DNA of 9,246 nt from Candidatus Solibacter sp. (GTDB lineage: Bacteria; Acidobacteriota; Terriglobia; Bryobacterales; Bryobacteraceae): NCBI GenBank assembly GCA_026394025.1, contig JAPKZC010000139.1, positions 10,887 to 20,132 of the forward strand, read 5' to 3'. Under the pieces are notes generated by a model, which saw nothing but the letters and a program-made list of their open reading frames with translations, searched no databases and was not told where the DNA came from. The translations under genes were made by a program, and so were the position numbers. Below, piece after piece: positions 6,212 to 9,246 of the stretch (the first letter of the stretch is position 1; every line of letters starts with the position of its first letter).

Positions 6212-6520
6212 GTGAAACTACCCGGCAACATGCAGCAGATGATGCGCCAGGCGCAGCAGATGCAAGAGAAGATGCAGCAGGATATCGCGCTGATCAAAGT
6301 CACGGCCACGTCCGGCGGCGGCATGGTCACGGTCTCCATGGACGGCCAGAAAAACCTGTTGAGCGTGAAGATCGACCCGGAAGTGGCCGGCGATGTGGAG
6401 ATTTTGCAGGACATGGTCCTGGCCGCGTGCGGCGAGGCCGTCAAACAAGTGGAGGCGCAGATCCAGCAGAAGATGGGCGGTATGCTGGGCGGCATGGGCC
6501 TGCCCCCCGGCCTGTTCTAA
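6212..6520 (+). CDS. ybaB: YbaB/EbfC family nucleoid-associated DNA-binding protein
   Basis: Small dimeric DNA-binding protein, usually encoded between dnaX and recR. With GTG 6212 as start the product is 102 residues: MKLPGNMQQMMRQAQQMQEK, a helical segment rich in M and Q, then a beta core (VTATSGGGMVTVSMDGQ, 30-46; VKIDPEV, 52-58), then a C-terminal helix and a Met/Gly-rich tail. The start is decided by AAGGAG (6199-6204) seven bases upstream, inside the dnaX stop region. ATG 6230 is a weaker alternative. It starts 4 nt after dnaX and ends 3 nt before recR, so it is co-transcribed. The family is linked to RecFOR-dependent repair and nucleoid organisation. Confidence 0.94.
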   Translation: MKLPGNMQQMMRQAQQMQEKMQQDIALIKVTATSGGGMVTVSMDGQKNLLSVKIDPEVAGDVEILQDMVLAACGEAVKQVEAQIQQKMGGMLGGMGLPPGLF

Positions 6521-6523
6521 CCT

Positions 6524-7123
6524 ATGCCGGATTTCGCCGAACCGCTCGCGCGGCTGATCACGGAATTCAAACGCCTGCCCGGCATCGGCCAGAAGTCGGC
6601 GCAGCGCATCGCGTTCCACGTGCTGCGCGCCAACCGCGACGCCGCCGAGCACTTGGCGCAGGCCATCCTGGACGTCAAGGATAAGCTCGGCCTGTGCCGC
6701 ATCTGCAACAACATCGCCGACAGCGAACTGTGCCAGTACTGCCGCGACGGCAACCGCGACCCGAAAGTGGTCTGCGTGGTGGAGGAGCCGCACAACATCA
6801 TCGGCATCGAAACCACGCGCGAGTTCGAGGGCCGCTATCACGTGCTGCACGGCTCGCTCTCGCCCTTGCGCGGACTGGGCCCCGAATCGCTCAAGATCAA
6901 GGGCCTGGTGGAGCGTATCGGCCAGGGCGAGATTCAGGAAGTGATCGTGGCCACCAACCCCACGGTGGAGGGCGAGGCCACCGCAGTCTACCTGGCGCGC
7001 CTGCTCAAGCCGCTCGGTGTCAAAGTGATGCGTATCGCAATGGGCGTCCCGGTGGGCAGCGACCTGGAATTCGCCGACGAAGTCACCATGTCCAAAGCCA
7101 TGGAAGGACGCCGCGAGATGTAA
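6524..7123 (+). CDS. recR: Recombination mediator RecR
   Basis: Part of the RecFOR/RecOR pathway that loads RecA onto single-stranded gaps. The 199-residue length is typical. It has the helix-hairpin-helix LPGIGQKSAQR (18-28), a four-cysteine zinc finger (C58, C61, C70, C73), a Toprim domain at about 80-175 (VVEEPHNI, TNPTVEGEATA), and the C-terminal GVPVGSDLEFADEVT (174-188) followed by a short EGRR tail. RecR forms a ring-shaped DNA clamp. It lies 3 nt after ybaB with no clear Shine-Dalgarno, so translation is probably coupled. All key residues are present. Confidence 0.97.
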   Translation: MPDFAEPLARLITEFKRLPGIGQKSAQRIAFHVLRANRDAAEHLAQAILDVKDKLGLCRICNNIADSELCQYCRDGNRDPKVVCVVEEPHNIIGIETTREFEGRYHVLHGSLSPLRGLGPESLKIKGLVERIGQGEIQEVIVATNPTVEGEATAVYLARLLKPLGVKVMRIAMGVPVGSDLEFADEVTMSKAMEGRREM

Positions 7124-7143
7124 GGGTGCCGGCGTTGGTATCC
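7124..7143 (+). terminator. Weak hairpin immediately after recR
   Basis: GGGTGCC (7124-7130) pairs with GGTATCC (7137-7143) around a 6-nt loop, with two G-U pairs, directly after the recR stop. There is no T-run, so it is a poor intrinsic terminator, though it could stabilise or pause the operon mRNA. Confidence 0.25.
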
Positions 7144-7176
7144 TGAAATGCGAGAGGCCATCGGGTAAGGAACGAA

Positions 7177-7410
7177 ATGCTGAGCAGGATTGCGGTGGAC
7201 CCTCAGGTCTGCTTCGGCAAACCATGCGTTCGCGGGACTCGGATCTGGGTTGCCTTGCTTCTGGATTTCCTCGCGTCGGGCGCGACCATCGAAGAGATTT
7301 TGGAAGACTACCCGCAGTTGAGGCGCGAGGACATCCTTGCCGCGATTGCCTACGGTGCCGAAATGAGTCGCGAACGGTACGTCGATTTGCCGGGCAGCAG
7401 CGCCGCATGA
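7177..7410 (+). CDS. DUF433 antitoxin (VapB45-like)
   Basis: Small DNA-binding antitoxin of the DUF433 family. Such proteins pair with DUF5615 PIN-like toxins, as in Mycobacterium tuberculosis VapBC45 (Rv2018/Rv2019). The 77 residues carry the family signature at 14-22 (GKPCVRGTR) and a predicted helix-turn-helix (about 35-60: SGATIEEILEDYPQLRREDI), where operator binding would occur. AAGGA (7167-7171) sits 5 nt before the ATG. Its stop overlaps the start of the next gene (ATGA, 7407-7410), the usual coupled arrangement. The antitoxin reads intact although its partner is broken. It follows recR by 53 bp and marks the start of accessory DNA. Confidence 0.85.
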   Translation: MLSRIAVDPQVCFGKPCVRGTRIWVALLLDFLASGATIEEILEDYPQLRREDILAAIAYGAEMSRERYVDLPGSSAA

Positions 7411-7792
7411 GATTCAAGTTTGACGAGAACTTGGGTTCCCGATCGGCGCGCCTTTTCCTTGAGGCAGGACACGATGTCGAGACCGTTTCGAGGAGGGGCT
7501 CAGCGGCGCGCGCGACGAACTCATCTTCGCAGCATGTATTCGGGAGATGCGATGTCTGCTCACGCTCGACCTCGACTTCGCGGACGTCGCCCGTTTTCCA
7601 CCCCACCAAATCGCCGGAATCGCCGTTCTGCGTCTGCCGAAAGGCGCGTCGCTGAGCCTGCTGGAGAAGTTCGTGAGCGATCTACTGAGCATGCTGGGCA
7701 CCGAGCCGATCACCGGTCGCCTTTGGATCGTCGAGGCGGGCCGCATTCGCGTTCACGAGAACACGATGATCGAACCGGACGATGCGGAGTGA
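7407..7792 (+). pseudogene. Frameshifted DUF5615 PIN-like toxin (VapC45-like)
   Basis: The family is a predicted PIN-like nuclease toxin. The start ATG at 7407 reads MRFKFDENLGSRSARLFLEA, then GHDVETV, with the family's DEN motif (acidic D6, E7). From about 7488 the family sequence continues in another frame: EEGLSGARDELIFAACIRE, then LTLDLDFADV with the second acidic cluster, ending at TGA 7790-7792. Adding one base after TTTC (7486-7489) would restore a continuous 128-residue protein, a normal length. As it stands, the first frame ends at 7655 after 82 residues, the last 55 or so unrelated to the family. An 81-residue fragment could start at ATG 7547 but would lack the first acidic site. 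Either a true single-base deletion or a sequencing error. Confidence 0.85.
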
Positions 7793-7793
7793 C

Positions 7794-7808
7794 TGGCGGC
7801 AGCCGCCA
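7794..7808 (+). terminator. Short hairpin after the toxin gene
   Basis: TGGCGG (7794-7799) pairs perfectly with CCGCCA (7803-7808) around a CAG loop, beginning 1 nt after the toxin stop. There is no T-run after it, so its role as a terminator is uncertain. Confidence 0.3.
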
Positions 7809-7853
7809 ATGCACGCTACTTTCGTAACCGCGACTTCACGGGAGTAATCACCC

Positions 7854-7873
7854 AAAAGGCCGTTTAACCGGCC
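7854..7873 (-). terminator. Possible terminator for the minus-strand 395-residue gene
   Basis: On the minus strand GGCCG (7873-7869) pairs with CGGCC (7862-7858) around a 6-nt loop and is followed by TTTT (7857-7854). It lies 144 nt beyond the stop of the 395-residue gene, in the otherwise featureless spacer 7809-8017, where I found no credible gene. Confidence 0.4.
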
Positions 7874-8017
7874 AGTCTACGAGTCGGCGACTTTACGTCA
7901 ACTCCGGGTTGCCAGGGTGGTATTCGTTCGCAATTCTCTCTGAGCGGGACCTGAGACAGCGTGGGCACACGCGCGCACATCCGCGCGGAAAGGGCATTTA
8001 TACGCTTCACTCAATTA

Positions 8018-9205
8018 CTACCAGCAGATCCAGCCACGTAACCAGGCTGATGTCGGTTTGCCCGTATGGAAATGATAGACTGCGGATGCCGCTTCGCGCG
8101 TATCGTCGCGATTCATGATCAGCTTCATGAGGAGCTTCGCCATTGATGTTATACCACCACCGAGTAGGGCCTCACCCACGTCGTGCTTGAGAGTTAAGGT
8201 TGCAAGCGCGCCGGATGTAAAATCAACTCTTACATCCTTAAGGAGTTCCTGAAGCGTGTGAACTCCCCGCACTTGATCGTAGAGCCTCTGAAGCGCTGGT
8301 GCGATTTGTTGCGTCTCCAGCCTTGACACTTCGGTATTGAAGCCAGGGTCATCAACCCCTGCAACTAACATACGAGCCATTTCACGCATGAACTCTCTGA
8401 AGTCTTCGAATGACGACTCAATGGCACGTACGCGGACGAGAGTCCTTGCGTCGGTACCTTCGAAGAACGGCAACTCAAGCCTCGGCAAAATCGAAAGAAC
8501 TCGATGGTCCGTGACGCTCAAGGCGTGAGCCAGTTCAACTGCCGCCCGCTGCAATACCGAAAACTCCTCCTGATCAAGTGCGGTATAGCTCGCATGGAGT
8601 GCCTTCGCAAATGAGATCCCTTCAGCAGCAAAGCGGTCCGGCCACGTTCGTAAGGGTGCCTCCAAAGCGGCTGTTGCACCTCGAAGATATGGACCGAACG
8701 GGCTGGTGTCTGTACGATAGGCCAACATCGCTGGATACAATGTGATGACATCCTCTTGAATTAGAGGCCACAGGTCCTCCTGTATTAAGTTGGCCATCGC
8801 AATCGCGAGTTCATAGTTTTCTTTGACCGGAGAATGCATAAAAGGCCCCCAGAGATGATGGAGATCGCTGGCCAGCAACTCCAGCGGGTCTGGCATCCAA
8901 ACCCTGTCCACGTAGAGACAAAGGTGTAGAACGTTACATTCCCATTCCCACAGCTGGTTGTAGATCGAGGGCGACTCGGCCTGATGGCGAAACGGCGGTC
9001 GCCGGTCGAAAGCAATTAAAGTCGGCGCAAATATCTCGATCGCATCAGGGCGATGTCTTGGTGGCAACCGCCATCCCGAATACGCGGCTAGGAGGTCATC
9101 TCCTTCTCGCCTCGCACTGTCCGGCCACCCGGATTGTGACCGATGACGGTGCAAAGAGCTCAGAAAGAGGCTGCGCTGCTCTTGGGCGAACGGCATCATA
9201 GTCAT
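8018..9205 (-). CDS. Uncharacterised 395-residue protein, likely acquired
   Basis: I do not recognise this protein. The 395-residue frame is long and uninterrupted. It starts at ATG 9205 (further ATGs at 9199 and 9196 are possible) and stops at TAG 8018. The N-terminal 60 residues are polar and basic. Residues about 85-165 are rich in Trp, Leu, His and acidic residues (LWEWECNVLHLCLYVDRVWM, 85-104). Residues 175-325 look almost entirely alpha-helical. A Gly-rich, mildly hydrophobic stretch (GEALLGGGITSMAKLLMKLI, 344-363) follows. I see no signal peptide, clear membrane helix, nucleotide-binding loop or cysteine cluster. Codon choice is visibly more AT-rich than in the core genes, suggesting horizontal origin. 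No Shine-Dalgarno precedes the start. It is the last gene, convergent with the toxin-antitoxin remnant. Confidence 0.7.
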   Translation of the reverse strand: MTMMPFAQEQRSLFLSSLHRHRSQSGWPDSARREGDDLLAAYSGWRLPPRHRPDAIEIFAPTLIAFDRRPPFRHQAESPSIYNQLWEWECNVLHLCLYVDRVWMPDPLELLASDLHHLWGPFMHSPVKENYELAIAMANLIQEDLWPLIQEDVITLYPAMLAYRTDTSPFGPYLRGATAALEAPLRTWPDRFAAEGISFAKALHASYTALDQEEFSVLQRAAVELAHALSVTDHRVLSILPRLELPFFEGTDARTLVRVRAIESSFEDFREFMREMARMLVAGVDDPGFNTEVSRLETQQIAPALQRLYDQVRGVHTLQELLKDVRVDFTSGALATLTLKHDVGEALLGGGITSMAKLLMKLIMNRDDTREAASAVYHFHTGKPTSAWLRGWICW

Positions 9206-9215
9206 ATGTCAGCGG

Positions 9216-9244
9216 ACTATAACAAGACGCGCGGTCCTTTTGAA
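9216..9244 (-). promoter_or_regulatory. Candidate promoter for the 395-residue gene
   Basis: On the minus strand TTCAAA (9244-9239, 4 of 6), a 17-bp spacer and TATAGT (9221-9216, 5 of 6) form a good sigma-70-like promoter. The -10 ends 10 nt before the ATG at 9205, so the mRNA would have almost no leader. This agrees with the absence of a Shine-Dalgarno. Confidence 0.5.
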
Positions 9245-9246
9245 GC

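Noticed and set aside
7480..7500. Programmed frameshift in the DUF5615 toxin
   Set aside because: A -1 shift is required, but there is no X XXY YYZ slippery heptamer. The AGGAGG lies after the shift point, and tandem AGG codons favour +1 shifts.
6218..7609. 463-codon minus-strand open frame
   Set aside because: It is antisense to ybaB, recR and the toxin-antitoxin genes, rich in His, Ala and Arg as expected from GC-rich shadow frames, with no recognisable domain.
7909..8118. 69-codon plus-strand open frame
   Set aside because: No Shine-Dalgarno or family resemblance, and it overlaps the end of the minus-strand 395-residue gene.
1..9246. CRISPR arrays, tRNAs, insertion sequences, integrase or attachment sites
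   Set aside because: I looked for direct repeats, tRNA folds, terminal inverted repeats and transposase motifs and found none that I could support.

Overview
The window looks like chromosomal DNA from a GC-rich Gram-negative bacterium, most likely an Acidobacteriota member. That placement is an inference. It rests on the GC-rich core genes, an outer-membrane barrel protein of a type I associate with that phylum, and the L21-L27-Obg and SRP RNA-DnaX-YbaB-RecR neighbourhoods. No 16S rRNA or other firm marker is present.

Layout. (1) 1-589, minus strand: the 5' part of an SH3/NlpC-P60 peptidoglycan hydrolase gene, cut by the window edge. (2) 596-649: divergent promoters whose -35 elements appear to overlap. 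(3) 713-2339, plus strand: rplU (L21), rpmA (L27) and obgE. A strong intrinsic-terminator-like hairpin lies between rpmA and obgE and ends 6 nt before the obgE start codon. (4) 2340-2557: a spacer with a probable terminator for the next gene and no gene I can support. (5) 2558-3112, minus strand: an exported TlpA/ResA-like thioredoxin. (6) 3235-4320, plus strand, divergent from the redoxin: an exported barrel-like protein. Its signal peptide and mature part share one reading frame, but that frame is interrupted by a TGA at codon 28. (7) 4353-4461: the small bacterial SRP RNA, directly upstream of dnaX (4486-6207), ybaB (6212-6520) and recR (6524-7123), the same order as scr-dnaX-yaaK-recR in Bacillus subtilis. 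(8) 7177-7792: a DUF433/DUF5615 (VapBC45-like) toxin-antitoxin pair whose toxin gene is frameshifted. (9) 8018-9205, minus strand: an unrecognised 395-residue protein with visibly more AT-rich codon use, behind a promoter that would give an almost leaderless mRNA.

The core genes serve ribosome assembly (L21, L27, Obg), membrane targeting (SRP RNA), replication (clamp-loader subunit DnaX) and recombinational repair (YbaB, RecR). From 7124 onward the content is accessory.

The most interesting signal is the in-frame TGA right after the signal peptide of the barrel protein. The reading frame, Shine-Dalgarno and -35/-10 promoter upstream all look functional, and a hairpin of the right size and distance for a bacterial SECIS element follows the TGA. 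It may be a selenocysteine codon, a nonsense mutation or a sequencing error. The window alone cannot decide, and no selenocysteine machinery is visible here.
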